Origin: Antiquaquibacter oligotrophicus
GTDB taxonomy: Bacteria > Actinomycetota > Actinomycetes > Actinomycetales > Microbacteriaceae
DNA length: 64,000 nucleotides
Reading direction: 5' to 3'
Assembly: GCF_020535405.1 (NCBI RefSeq)
Contig: NZ_CP085036.1
Coordinates: forward strand, 372,001-436,000
Below, piece after piece: positions 7,642-15,633 of this stretch. The notes under the pieces were generated by a model. The model was not told where the DNA came from and searched no databases. It saw only the letters and a program-made list of their open reading frames with translations. Within the stretch, counting starts at the first letter, position 1; every line of letters starts with the position of its first letter. The position numbers and the translations under genes were made by a program.

Positions 7642-10119
7642 ATGGCTGTGAACTCGGGCGGAAACGACCAGGTCGTCACCATCGATGGTCACCGGCTGAA
7701 GCTCACGAGTCTCGACAAGGTCCTGTACCCGGAAACGGGCACAACGAAGGCCGACGTGCTCGATTACTACGCGAGAGTCGCCGAACCCCTCATCAGGCAT
7801 GCCGCCAATCGTCCCGTGACGCGAAAACGATGGGTCAACGGCGTCGGAACGGCGGATGACCCGGGGCAGATGTTCTTCCAGAAGAACCTCGATGATCGGT
7901 CTACACCGCAGTGGGTGCTACGACGCGACATCCAGCACTCCGATCACGTCAACTCCTATCCACTCGTCAACGACCGTGCGACCCTCATCTGGCTCGGCCA
8001 GATCGCGGCCCTCGAATTGCACGTTCCCCAGTGGCAGTTCGGCCGCACGGGAAAACCCAAGAATCCCGATCGTCTCGTGCTCGACCTCGACCCGGGTCCT
8101 GGAGCAGGCCTGCCGGAATGCGCCGAGGTCGCGCGGCTGGCCAGGGTGATTCTCACGGGAATGGGGCTCGACCCCATGCCCGTCACGAGCGGGTCGAAGG
8201 GAATCCACCTCTATTCCGCCATCGACGGGCGTCAGACGAGCGACCAAGTGTCCGCGGTGGCTCACGAACTCGCGCGCGCCCTCGAGGCGGATCATCCTGA
8301 CCTCATCGTGAGCGACATGAAGAAGGCGCTGCGCTCGGGCAAGGTGCTCGTCGACTGGAGCCAGAACAACGGCAGCAAAACCACCATCACGCCCTATTCC
8401 CTCCGCGGTCGACTCCAGCCGATGGTCGCCGCCCCGCGGACCTGGGATGAGCTCGACGATCCCGACCTCGCCCACCTCGACTATCGCGAGGTCATCGAGC
8501 GCGTCGAAAAGCGCGGCGACCTCCTCGAGGCGCTCACCGCTGGGCACCTCGCGTCGCTCGAGCCGACCCCCGAGCGGATGGCCGGTTTCATCCAGGCGGG
8601 CGGACCCGATGACAGGCTCGCCACGTACCGCGCGATGCGCGACGGTGAGAAAACACCGGAACCCGTGCCGAGCGAGGCGCCCCCGCCATCCGACGGGAAT
8701 TCGTTTGTCATCCAGGAACACCACGCGAGGCGCCTCCACTACGACTTCCGACTCGAACACGACGGCGTGCTCGTGAGCTGGGCGATCCCGAAAGGGGTAC
8801 CGACCGACCCCGGCCAGAATCACCTCGCCGTGCAGACCGAAGACCACCCGCTCGCGTACGGGGCGTTCGAGGGCACGATTCCCGCGGGCCAATACGGCGC
8901 AGGTGAGGTCACCATTTGGGACAAGGGCGCCTACGACCTCGAGAAATGGCGAGACGGCAAAGAGGTCATCGCCACCCTTCACGGCGAGCGCCACGGCTCG
9001 CATCGCTACGCACTCATCCACACGGGTGGCCGAGGTGGAGACGACAACAACTGGCTCATCCACCTTATGAAGCCTGCCGACGAGCAGCCCCCGCGAACGA
9101 GCAAGGCCGACTCGCGCCGTCGTGTCATCGGAGGAACGAGATCGCTGCGTTCCACGTCGGAGAAAAGGATCGCCCCCATGCTGGCGAGCCCCGGCGCACT
9201 GGGCGAACTCGGTGACAGCACGGCCTGGGCCTTCGAAATGAAATGGGACGGCATTCGAGCGATCGCCGAGATCGAGGGTGGCACCCTACGACTCGTGAGC
9301 CGCAACGGCGTCGACATCACGGTGACCTACCCGGAACTGGACGGACTGCCCCGGATGTTGCCAGCCGACGCCGTGCTCGATGGCGAGATCATCGCCCTCA
9401 ACAAGGCGGGCCGACCGGACTTCGGTGTGCTGCAGACCCGCATGAAGCTCACCAAAAAGAAGTACGTCGATGAGGCGCGCGCCACCACGCCCGTCCAGTT
9501 CATGGTGTTCGATCTGCTCGAGTACGACGGGGAGCGCTTGCTGGAGCGAACCTACGATGAGCGGCGTTCGATGCTCGAGGAGGTGCTCGCCGCCGAGCAT
9601 CCCGTCGAAGTCCCCCCGGCATTCGACGGTGACGCCAAGGCGGCCTTCGCTGCGAGCCGGGAACTTGGGCTCGAGGGAATCGTCGCGAAGCGGCGCGCGA
9701 GCGGGTATCTCCCCGGCAAGCGGGCATCGTCGTGGATCAAGCTGCGCCACAATCTCTCGCAAGAGGTTGTCATCGGCGGATGGCGACCGGGGTCGGGGGC
9801 GCGGTCGCACCGCATCGGCTCCCTGCTCATGGGAGTGCCCACCGACGAGGGTCTTCGCTACGTTGGGCGCGTCGGGTCAGGGCTGACCGACCGGCAACTC
9901 GACGAGCTAGCGTCGCGGTTGCGACGGATGTCGCGCTCGACCAGTCCCTTCGTCGGTCTCCCGCCAGCGGACGCCTCGGACGCGCACTTTGTCACCCCTC
10001 GTCTCGTGGGTGAGGTGACCTTCTCGGAGTGGACGCCGACAGGCAAGCTGCGGCACCCGTCCTGGCGGGGGTGGCGCCCGGACAAATCACCTGAGGACGT
10101 ACGCAGGGAGTCGAACTAG
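7642..10119 (+). CDS. ligD: ATP-dependent DNA ligase LigD (polymerase-phosphoesterase-ligase)
   Basis: An 825-residue multidomain NHEJ ligase with domains in the order Pol-PE-Lig, as in mycobacteria. The primase/polymerase domain spans ~1-310, with the DLDPGPG metal motif near 148. The 3'-phosphoesterase domain covers ~350-480 (HHARRLHYDFRLEHDG). The ligase domain runs from ~505 to the end, with nucleotidyl acceptor Lys534 in EMKWDGIR and a later SSWIKLR motif. It repairs double-strand breaks with Ku, encoded divergently next door, by gap filling, end cleaning and sealing. The domain complement looks intact. Confidence 0.96.
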   Translation: MAVNSGGNDQVVTIDGHRLKLTSLDKVLYPETGTTKADVLDYYARVAEPLIRHAANRPVTRKRWVNGVGTADDPGQMFFQKNLDDRSTPQWVLRRDIQHSDHVNSYPLVNDRATLIWLGQIAALELHVPQWQFGRTGKPKNPDRLVLDLDPGPGAGLPECAEVARLARVILTGMGLDPMPVTSGSKGIHLYSAIDGRQTSDQVSAVAHELARALEADHPDLIVSDMKKALRSGKVLVDWSQNNGSKTTITPYSLRGRLQPMVAAPRTWDELDDPDLAHLDYREVIERVEKRGDLLEALTAGHLASLEPTPERMAGFIQAGGPDDRLATYRAMRDGEKTPEPVPSEAPPPSDGNSFVIQEHHARRLHYDFRLEHDGVLVSWAIPKGVPTDPGQNHLAVQTEDHPLAYGAFEGTIPAGQYGAGEVTIWDKGAYDLEKWRDGKEVIATLHGERHGSHRYALIHTGGRGGDDNNWLIHLMKPADEQPPRTSKADSRRRVIGGTRSLRSTSEKRIAPMLASPGALGELGDSTAWAFEMKWDGIRAIAEIEGGTLRLVSRNGVDITVTYPELDGLPRMLPADAVLDGEIIALNKAGRPDFGVLQTRMKLTKKKYVDEARATTPVQFMVFDLLEYDGERLLERTYDERRSMLEEVLAAEHPVEVPPAFDGDAKAAFAASRELGLEGIVAKRRASGYLPGKRASSWIKLRHNLSQEVVIGGWRPGSGARSHRIGSLLMGVPTDEGLRYVGRVGSGLTDRQLDELASRLRRMSRSTSPFVGLPPADASDAHFVTPRLVGEVTFSEWTPTGKLRHPSWRGWRPDKSPEDVRRESN

Positions 10120-10122
10120 GCT
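10117..10122 (+). promoter_or_regulatory. Leaderless -10 element of the YtxH-like gene
   Basis: TAGGCT, overlapping the ligD stop codon, is followed by 6 nt and the ATG at 10129. Confidence 0.5.
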
Positions 10123-10128
10123 GGCCGC

Positions 10129-10611
10129 ATGAACCCCAGACTCCTTGCTCTCGCTGCAGGCCTCGCCGTCGGATACGTGCTCGGAACCCGCGCCGGACGG
10201 GAGAAGTATGACGCCATGAAGGCGAAGGTCTCCGCGGTCTGGGAGGACCCACGCGTGGCGCGTGCTCGGCGCGAGGTCGAAGAGTACGCACGAGCGCAGG
10301 CGCCCATCATCCGGGACCGAGCCGAAGCAGCGGTCAAGGCAGCGCCCGGGGTCGCGAAGGATGTCGCCGATCGCGTCTCGTCCACGGCGAAGGATGTCGC
10401 AGGCAAGGTGTCGACGACTGCGAAGGATGCCGCGGCCACGGCCACCGCAACCGCCAAGGACGTCGGCGATCGTGTCGCGACGACGGCCAAGGACGTCGGC
10501 GACCGCGTCGCCACCACGGCGAGGGATGTCACCGAACGGGTGACGGAGGCCGCCGGGGATGCTCGCGATCAGGCACTCCACGTCATGGAGGACGACGACG
10601 CGCCACGCTGA
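10129..10611 (+). CDS. YtxH-like membrane-anchored protein with amphipathic repeats
   Basis: A 160-residue protein. An N-terminal hydrophobic stretch ending in VGYVLGTRAGREKY is typical of YtxH-like proteins. Residues ~75-145 are a tandem array of 11-residue units (TAKDVGDRVAT and variants), which should form a long amphipathic helix similar to LEA/apolipoprotein-type repeats. At DNA level two ~33-nt units are nearly identical. The likely role is membrane- or stress-associated, but no enzymatic function can be assigned. It has a leaderless-type start and converges on the polyprenyl synthase gene 10 nt away. Confidence 0.78.
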   Translation: MNPRLLALAAGLAVGYVLGTRAGREKYDAMKAKVSAVWEDPRVARARREVEEYARAQAPIIRDRAEAAVKAAPGVAKDVADRVSSTAKDVAGKVSTTAKDAAATATATAKDVGDRVATTAKDVGDRVATTARDVTERVTEAAGDARDQALHVMEDDDAPR

Positions 10612-10620
10612 TGCCCCTGC

Positions 10621-11742
10621 TCAGCTGCTGCGCGGAACCACCGTTGCCGCAGCGGCTGTGAGGTAGGCGACAAGCGGCGCAGGTAATCCGCTCGCTGGCT
10701 CGAGGAAGCCCAGAGCTCGTTCCACCGTGGTGAGCATACGGGCGCGGTGCTCATCGGCTGCGCCCGAGGCAAGGATGACCTGGCGCAGGGTCGACGCCTC
10801 GGCAGCACCCATCGACTCTTGGCCGACGAGTTCGTCGAGCCGCTCGCGCTGGGATGACGTTGAATGCTCGTAGGTGAGGCGCAGGAGCCCCGTGCGTTTG
10901 CCGCTGCGGAGGTCCGCCGTCACCGATTTACCCGTGACACCGGGGTCGCCGAAGACCCCGAGTTCGTCGTCCTTCATTTGGTACGCGACACCGAGATACT
11001 CGCCGAACCCCGTGAGAGCGGTCACTGCGAGCGCGTCTGCCCCGGCCGCGACGGCTCCCAGCCGGAGCGGCAGCACGGTTGTGTACCTGGCCGTCTTGAG
11101 GGATGCGATGACATCCGCTGGAATATCGGCGGGCGGAGCGACTTCGCTGCGAACATCGAGCCATTCCCCTCCGATCGTCACGGCGAGGGCATCGAGAAGT
11201 TCTGCCATCACGGCAACCGTGACCGTGGGCTCGAGGGGTGCAGTGAGCAACTCACGCTGGCTCTGTGCAATGGCAAGATCTCCCGCGAGAACCGCCGCTG
11301 CCATACCCTCCCGCCCCGCTCGTCCAGCCGAGCCGCCTTCGGCTAGGACTCGCTGGCGCGACAGCCCCGCCACGTTGGGTCGCCCGTGCCGCACCGCATC
11401 CCCGTCGATGAGATCGTCGTGAACACACAGACCGAGGTGGAGAAGTTGAACCGACACGGCGAGGGATGCCGCTACCGCGTCATCCTCCCCACCGAGGCCG
11501 GCGTAGCCCGCGACCGCGAGTCGCGAGCGAAGGAACTTGCCACCCGTGAGGTCTGCGAGGACTCTGGCCGGAAAGGCCGCCTCGTCGTGCCGCTCGGCAA
11601 GGGCCGCAACAACGGGACGCCAGGATTCGGCAACTCGTTCGCCGGTAGGATCCACGAGTCTGTCGACGTGCCGCGCGAAGGCCGCGGGCGTGAGGGATTC
11701 GATCGTGCTGTCCGCCATGGAGACACGGGCGTCGGCTTCCAC
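10621..11742 (-). CDS. Polyprenyl (geranylgeranyl-type) diphosphate synthase
   Basis: A ~373-residue isoprenyl synthase that elongates allylic diphosphates with IPP. It contains GGKFLRSRL, the first aspartate-rich motif in HDDLIDGD, and a second motif in YQMKDDELGVFGD followed by VTGKSVTADLRSGKRT. GTG 11742 is favoured because AGGAGGT lies 10 nt upstream; an ATG at 11718 would shorten it by 8 residues and lacks a Shine-Dalgarno. The gene is divergent from the ebo-type operon, which encodes a UbiA-family protein, so it may supply that protein's prenyl donor (inference). Chain length is not deducible, but the family resembles short-chain (C15-C20) synthases. Confidence 0.9.
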   Translation of the reverse strand: MEADARVSMADSTIESLTPAAFARHVDRLVDPTGERVAESWRPVVAALAERHDEAAFPARVLADLTGGKFLRSRLAVAGYAGLGGEDDAVAASLAVSVQLLHLGLCVHDDLIDGDAVRHGRPNVAGLSRQRVLAEGGSAGRAGREGMAAAVLAGDLAIAQSQRELLTAPLEPTVTVAVMAELLDALAVTIGGEWLDVRSEVAPPADIPADVIASLKTARYTTVLPLRLGAVAAGADALAVTALTGFGEYLGVAYQMKDDELGVFGDPGVTGKSVTADLRSGKRTGLLRLTYEHSTSSQRERLDELVGQESMGAAEASTLRQVILASGAADEHRARMLTTVERALGFLEPASGLPAPLVAYLTAAAATVVPRSS

Positions 11743-11762
11743 GGGTAGGCTGACCTCCTGTC

Positions 11763-11782
11763 GCGGCACGTCAGCGTGCCGC
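11763..11782. repeat. Perfect 8-bp inverted repeat, tetraloop TCAG
   Basis: GCGGCACG and CGTGCCGC flank a TCAG loop, 21 nt upstream of the polyprenyl synthase GTG, so it would lie in that gene's 5' leader or act as an operator. Confidence 0.45.
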
Positions 11783-11899
11783 CTCGAGCGCCCGAGAATT
11801 CGGGACTGAGGCTCCCTGGGCGTACGTCCAGTATGACTCACACTCCGTAATTTGTTGGGCGCTAGCAGAAACGGCAGTCCACGCGGTCTACCCCACGGT

Positions 11900-11918
11900 C
11901 GATCTCACCTCGAGATCG
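11900..11918. repeat. 7-bp inverted repeat (possible operator) upstream of the ebo-type promoter
   Basis: CGATCTC and GAGATCG are separated by 5 nt, about 40 nt upstream of the operon -35 element. This is a plausible binding site for a dimeric regulator; no regulator gene lies nearby. Confidence 0.3.
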
Positions 11919-11957
11919 GCGTAAGTGAGTAGCGGTCAGGGGCGCGGGCATTTTGTT

Positions 11958-11986
11958 TTGACGTCCGGAGAAATATCGCTTAGCGT
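11958..11986 (+). promoter_or_regulatory. Sigma-70-type promoter for the ebo-type operon
   Basis: TTGACG (11958-11963), a 17-nt spacer, then TAGCGT (11981-11986). The predicted transcript starts near 11993, giving a ~57-nt leader with a GGGAGC ribosome-binding site 9 nt before the ATG at 12050. It differs from the leaderless promoters that dominate the window. Confidence 0.55.
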
Positions 11987-12049
11987 CCTCATAGCCGTTC
12001 TGTCGGCATGTGTGCGATGGCGGACGCAGAGATTGGGAGCACTTCAACG

Positions 12050-13228
12050 ATGAATCGTGATTCTGGCAAGCGAACGGGCCTCTGGCTCGTCGGAGGGCGC
12101 GGAAGCGTCGCAACAACGGCCGCGCTCGGCATCGCGGCACTGAGCCGAAATCTGGCCGAACCGGTGGGTCTCGCCACCGAGAGCGCGCAGCTGCGTGACC
12201 TCCCCATGCCTGCACTGAGCGACCTGATTGTCGGCGGTCACGATGTCGGCACGACTCCGCTGGCCGACAAAGCCCGAGCGCTGAGCGCCGCAGGCATGAT
12301 CGACGGCGCCCTCGTCGCATCGGTCGCCGACGACCTGAGCGCGCTCGACGAGAACATCCTTCCCGTTCCCACCGCCCCCACCCAGGCCGAGGAGATCGAG
12401 CTCCGCGCCGCCGACATTGCGGCCTTCCGTGAGCGCAACGGGCTCGACCGTGTTGTTGTCATCGACGTGTCGTCGACCGAGCCGCTTCCCGCGTATCGCA
12501 GTGAGTTCGAGGATCGCTCCCTCCTCGAAGCCGCACTCGCGACGCCCGGGGATGCCGTGCTCCCGCCGAGCTCGCTCGGGGCACTCGCCGCGGTCACCGC
12601 GGGCGCCGCCTACGCGTGCTTCACGCCGTCGACCTCGCTCAACCTTCCCGTGTTGTGGCAGTGGGCGACGGATGCCGGCATCCCCTTCGCCGGCCAGGAC
12701 GGCAAGACAGGTGAGACCCTCCTGCGCACCGTGCTCGCGCCGATGTTCACCTCGCGTGGGATGAAGGTGCGCTCGTGGGCCGGCACCAACCTGCTCGGCG
12801 GCGGCGACGGGCAAACCCTCGCCGACCCGGAAGCCGTTCGCTCGAAGCTCGCGTCGAAGAACCGCGGGCTGCACGCGCTCCTCGGCCCCGACGTCGTCGC
12901 ACCCTTGCACATCGACAACGTGCCGGACCTCGGCGACGTCAAGACGGCGTGGGATCACGTGAGCGCCGAGGGCTTCCTCGGCAGTCGCGTCATCCTCCAG
13001 ACGACCTGGAGCGCGTACGACTCCATGCTCGCCGCACCCCTCGTGATCGACCTCGCGCGTCTTCTCTCCCTCGCCCAGGCGAGCGGCGAGAGCGGCCCCG
13101 TCGGTGCACTCGGCTTCTTCTTCAAGGATCCGTGGGGCAGCGATGTTCACGCGTTCGCAGACCAGACGAACCTGCTCACCGAGTGGGCCCAGCGCGTCGC
13201 ATCACGACTGCCCGTCGGAACCCCCTGA
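12050..13228 (+). CDS. Myo-inositol-1-phosphate-synthase-like cyclase, first gene of ebo-type operon
   Basis: A 392-residue homologue of NAD-dependent inositol-3-phosphate synthases, which cyclise glucose-6-phosphate. An N-terminal Rossmann loop is present (LVGGRGSV, residues ~13-20). A core segment GQDGKTGETLLRTVLAPMF, then NLLGGGDGQTLADPEAVRSK, aligns with the eukaryote-like MIPS motifs GDDxKSGQTKxKS and NHLGNNDGxNL. Signature residues differ: the LWTANTE region reads IDVSSTE, and the second Lys-rich step reads TLLR. The reaction may therefore not be inositol phosphate formation. Start 12050 has a GGGAGC ribosome-binding site; ATGs at 12008-12017 lack one. Its stop overlaps the next ATG (TGATG). 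Confidence 0.82.
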   Translation: MNRDSGKRTGLWLVGGRGSVATTAALGIAALSRNLAEPVGLATESAQLRDLPMPALSDLIVGGHDVGTTPLADKARALSAAGMIDGALVASVADDLSALDENILPVPTAPTQAEEIELRAADIAAFRERNGLDRVVVIDVSSTEPLPAYRSEFEDRSLLEAALATPGDAVLPPSSLGALAAVTAGAAYACFTPSTSLNLPVLWQWATDAGIPFAGQDGKTGETLLRTVLAPMFTSRGMKVRSWAGTNLLGGGDGQTLADPEAVRSKLASKNRGLHALLGPDVVAPLHIDNVPDLGDVKTAWDHVSAEGFLGSRVILQTTWSAYDSMLAAPLVIDLARLLSLAQASGESGPVGALGFFFKDPWGSDVHAFADQTNLLTEWAQRVASRLPVGTP

Positions 13229-14127
13229 TGCCCCTGCGCGACTATCTCGAACTCGTTCGTGCCCCCGCGGCACTCTCCGTCATCGGTGACACCGTTGTTG
13301 GAGCGAGTTGGGCGGGTCGCCCCCTACACGGCAGGGCGATCGGTTTGCCGATCTCCTCGGTGCTGCTCTACTGGGCGGGCATGGCCCTCAACGACGTGGC
13401 GGATGCCGATCTCGATGCAGTGGAACGACCCGAGAGACCCATTCCCTCCGGGCGGATCTCTCGGCGTGCCGCGACGATCACCGCTGGAGCTCTCGTGGCT
13501 GGCGGTATCGCCGCCGCGGGAATCTTCGGCGGTCGCCGTTCGGTTGCTATGGCCCTGCCCTTGGCCGCAGCTATCTGTACGTACAACCTCGCCGCGAAAA
13601 ACGGTCCGTTCGGCCCCGTGGTCATGGCCGCATGTCGCGGTCTCGACGTCCTAGTCGGCTCCGGGTCCGACCGTGCCCTCGCCGCAGCTCCCGCGGCCGC
13701 GATCGTTGCGGGCCACACCGCCAGCGTCACAGTGCTCTCGCGCGGCGAAGTGCACGGTTCGACCACCAAAGCGGTCAGCGGTTCGGTAGCTGCGACGGCC
13801 GCGGTCACGGCCGCCACCGTGCTTGTGCCGGCACCGGCCGCGGCGCACCCCGATGAGAGCCTCGGTCGAAGCGCTGGAGCACTCGGTGCCGCCCGATTCG
13901 CCGTCGAGGTCGGGGTTCCCCAAGCCGCCGCTGCCGCGGACCCGCAAGCCGGCCCGATTCGCACGGCCACGCGGGCCGGGATCATGGGCATGATCCCGCT
14001 CCAGGCAGGCCTTGTCGCGCGAGCGGGCAACCTGGTCGGCGCGATCGCCCTCGCAGCCCTCGATCTCACTCTCGAGTCTCGACGGGCGCGCGCGTCAGCC
14101 GCCACGCGGGGAGCTTCGATCACGTGA
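13228..14127 (+). CDS. eboC: UbiA-family prenyltransferase-like membrane protein (EboC-like)
   Basis: A 299-residue integral membrane protein with 7-9 predicted helices. The first UbiA aspartate motif is complete, Asn55-Asp56-x2-Asp59-x3-Asp63, followed by RPERPIPSGRIS. It would bind Mg2+ and a polyprenyl diphosphate. The second aspartate motif of canonical UbiA enzymes is not evident; the corresponding stretch reads CRGLDVLVGSG (~136-146). EboC proteins in described ebo clusters are UbiA-like too. It is coupled 1 nt into the upstream cyclase gene and by GTGA to the next gene. The acceptor is unknown; a cyclitol phosphate is a guess from context. Confidence 0.83.
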   Translation: MPLRDYLELVRAPAALSVIGDTVVGASWAGRPLHGRAIGLPISSVLLYWAGMALNDVADADLDAVERPERPIPSGRISRRAATITAGALVAGGIAAAGIFGGRRSVAMALPLAAAICTYNLAAKNGPFGPVVMAACRGLDVLVGSGSDRALAAAPAAAIVAGHTASVTVLSRGEVHGSTTKAVSGSVAATAAVTAATVLVPAPAAAHPDESLGRSAGALGAARFAVEVGVPQAAAAADPQAGPIRTATRAGIMGMIPLQAGLVARAGNLVGAIALAALDLTLESRRARASAATRGASIT

Positions 14128-15002
14128 GCCCGAATCTCCTCCCGGTCTTGGGTTATGGAACAAACGGCTTCACCGATCACACCCTCAACGACATGCTCGA
14201 CGTCGTCGCCGGGTACGGCTACGAGGCCATTGCGCTCACGCTCGGGCATCCGCACTTCGATCCTTTTGCCGATGAGTGGGAGCGTCGGGCGCGGGAGCTT
14301 CGATCGGCCCTCCATGAGCGCGGCATGCGTGTTGTCGTCGAGACCGGTGCGCGCTACCTCTTGGACCCGTACGTGAAGCACCATCCGACACTCGTGGACC
14401 GTGAGGCCTCGCGACGGTTGACCTTCCTCGCCCGCGCCATCGAGATCGCTGGAGTGCTCGACGCGGACTGCGTGTCTCTGTGGTCCGGTGTCACTCCCGA
14501 CGACGTCACCTCCGATGAGGCGTGGTCGATGCTCGTCGAGCGAATGGCTGATGTTGTCGCACTCGCATCGGTTCGCGGTGTCCAGCTGGGGTTCGAACCC
14601 GAACCGGGAATGCGTGTCGAGACCGTCGCGGATGCCCTGGCGTTGCGTGAGGAACTCGGCAACCCCGACCGCCTCGGCATCACCGTCGACCTCGGGCACT
14701 GCGTCGCTGTCGAGCCGGGCGGTGTTGTCGACGCACTCCGCTCCGCCGGCGATCTGCTCGTCAACGTGCAGGTCGACGACATGATGCCGGGTGTCCACGA
14801 GCACCTCGAACTCGGCACAGGACAACTCGATCTCGCTCTCGCGTTTCGAACTCTCAGCGAGATCGGGTATGACGGAGTAGCAGCCATCGAACTCCCCCGG
14901 CATTCGCACGCAGCGCCGCGGCTCGCACGGGAGAGCATGGAACGGATGCGCGAGGCGCTGAACGCGGCCTCGGAGTCGACGACGACCCGAAAGAGTTTGT
15001 GA
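14124..15002 (+). CDS. TIM-barrel sugar phosphate isomerase/epimerase-like protein
   Basis: A 292-residue xylose-isomerase-like (AP endonuclease 2 fold) protein. Likely metal-site features are GFEPEPG (~156-162), TVDLGHC and NVQVDDMMPGVHEH (one His and acidic ligands), and a late AAIELPRHSH. Members isomerise or epimerise sugars or polyols, including inositol catabolites, which fits the MIPS-like neighbour. The operon carries a second member of this fold (EboE) with the same EPEPG signature. The GTG start overlaps the preceding stop (GTGA), and the stop lies 8 nt before the eboA ATG. Confidence 0.8.
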   Translation: MSPNLLPVLGYGTNGFTDHTLNDMLDVVAGYGYEAIALTLGHPHFDPFADEWERRARELRSALHERGMRVVVETGARYLLDPYVKHHPTLVDREASRRLTFLARAIEIAGVLDADCVSLWSGVTPDDVTSDEAWSMLVERMADVVALASVRGVQLGFEPEPGMRVETVADALALREELGNPDRLGITVDLGHCVAVEPGGVVDALRSAGDLLVNVQVDDMMPGVHEHLELGTGQLDLALAFRTLSEIGYDGVAAIELPRHSHAAPRLARESMERMREALNAASESTTTRKSL

Positions 15003-15010
15003 GGAGAGCC

Positions 15011-15628
15011 ATGACAAGTCCCGACGAATGGATGTCGCAGGCCACTGCCGCTGTACGCGAGAAGCCTGCTGCTGCGCTGCGTTGGCTCGCCCAAGCCGGT
15101 CTCGGGGTGGGTCGCGATCCCCTCGACGCCGACGATCCGGCCGGACTCGTTGCGGGCACGACGGCGGATGCCGCTCGCGCGACACTCGTCGTCGAGCTAT
15201 CCGGAGTGCTCGACGACAGCGCGTTTGCCGCAGCCGTCACGTCGCTTTACGAGCAGGGTGACAACGAGGTCAAGCGCGGGGTACTGCGCGGGCTCAACGA
15301 ACTTGCCGCGGAAGACGAGTTGCCAGCCCCCGTGGCTGCGGCAGGTGTGGCTTTGGTGCACGACGCGTTCCGTGCGAACGATCCCCGGCTCGTGGCATCC
15401 GGTATGGGCGCCTTCGCGGGTCGTCACCTCGACCAGGACACCTGGCGTCAGGGTGTCATCAAGCTCGTCTTCATGGATGTGCCCTTCACCGCCGTGGCGC
15501 GCCTGGACGAGCGTCGCGACGACGAACTGGAACGTATGGCAAGAGACCTCGTGCGTGAACGGAGTTCCGCCGGTCGTGTCATCACCACAGACCTCAGCAC
15601 ACTCGCCGAGCCGATCGCGAAGGGATAG
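15011..15628 (+). CDS. eboA: EboA-domain protein
   Basis: A 205-residue, soluble, helix-rich protein matching the EboA family, a marker of ebo clusters with no known biochemical activity. Recognisable family features are the LYEQGDNEVKRGVLRGLNEL helix pair, a FRANDPR segment, a WRQGVIKLVFMDVPFTAVARLDER core, and a conserved end containing LVRERSSAGR. A good GAGGAGAG ribosome-binding site precedes ATG 15011. It follows the TIM-barrel gene and is 5 nt upstream of eboB. In cyanobacterial scytonemin producers ebo genes are reported to be needed to move a precursor to the periplasm; transfer of that role here is inference. Confidence 0.85.
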   Translation: MTSPDEWMSQATAAVREKPAAALRWLAQAGLGVGRDPLDADDPAGLVAGTTADAARATLVVELSGVLDDSAFAAAVTSLYEQGDNEVKRGVLRGLNELAAEDELPAPVAAAGVALVHDAFRANDPRLVASGMGAFAGRHLDQDTWRQGVIKLVFMDVPFTAVARLDERRDDELERMARDLVRERSSAGRVITTDLSTLAEPIAKG

Positions 15629-15633
15629 CGGCC

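Larger units (their letters stand above)
11743..12049. other. 307-nt divergent control region of the polyprenyl synthase and the ebo-type operon
   Basis: No convincing gene is present; short frames here lack supported starts. The region holds the polyprenyl synthase ribosome-binding site (11753-11759), an 8-bp perfect hairpin (11763-11782), an inverted repeat (11900-11918), and a sigma-70-type promoter towards the operon (11958-11986). It is the largest non-coding gap in the window. Confidence 0.7.

Noticed and set aside
10459-10530. Tandem ~33-nt DNA repeat as a regulatory array
   Set aside because: The repeats keep the reading frame and encode the amphipathic 11-residue units of the YtxH-like protein.
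14589-14600. GGTTCGAACC resembling a tRNA T-loop
   Set aside because: It lies inside the conserved GFEPEPG motif of the TIM-barrel gene; no acceptor, D or anticodon stems surround it.
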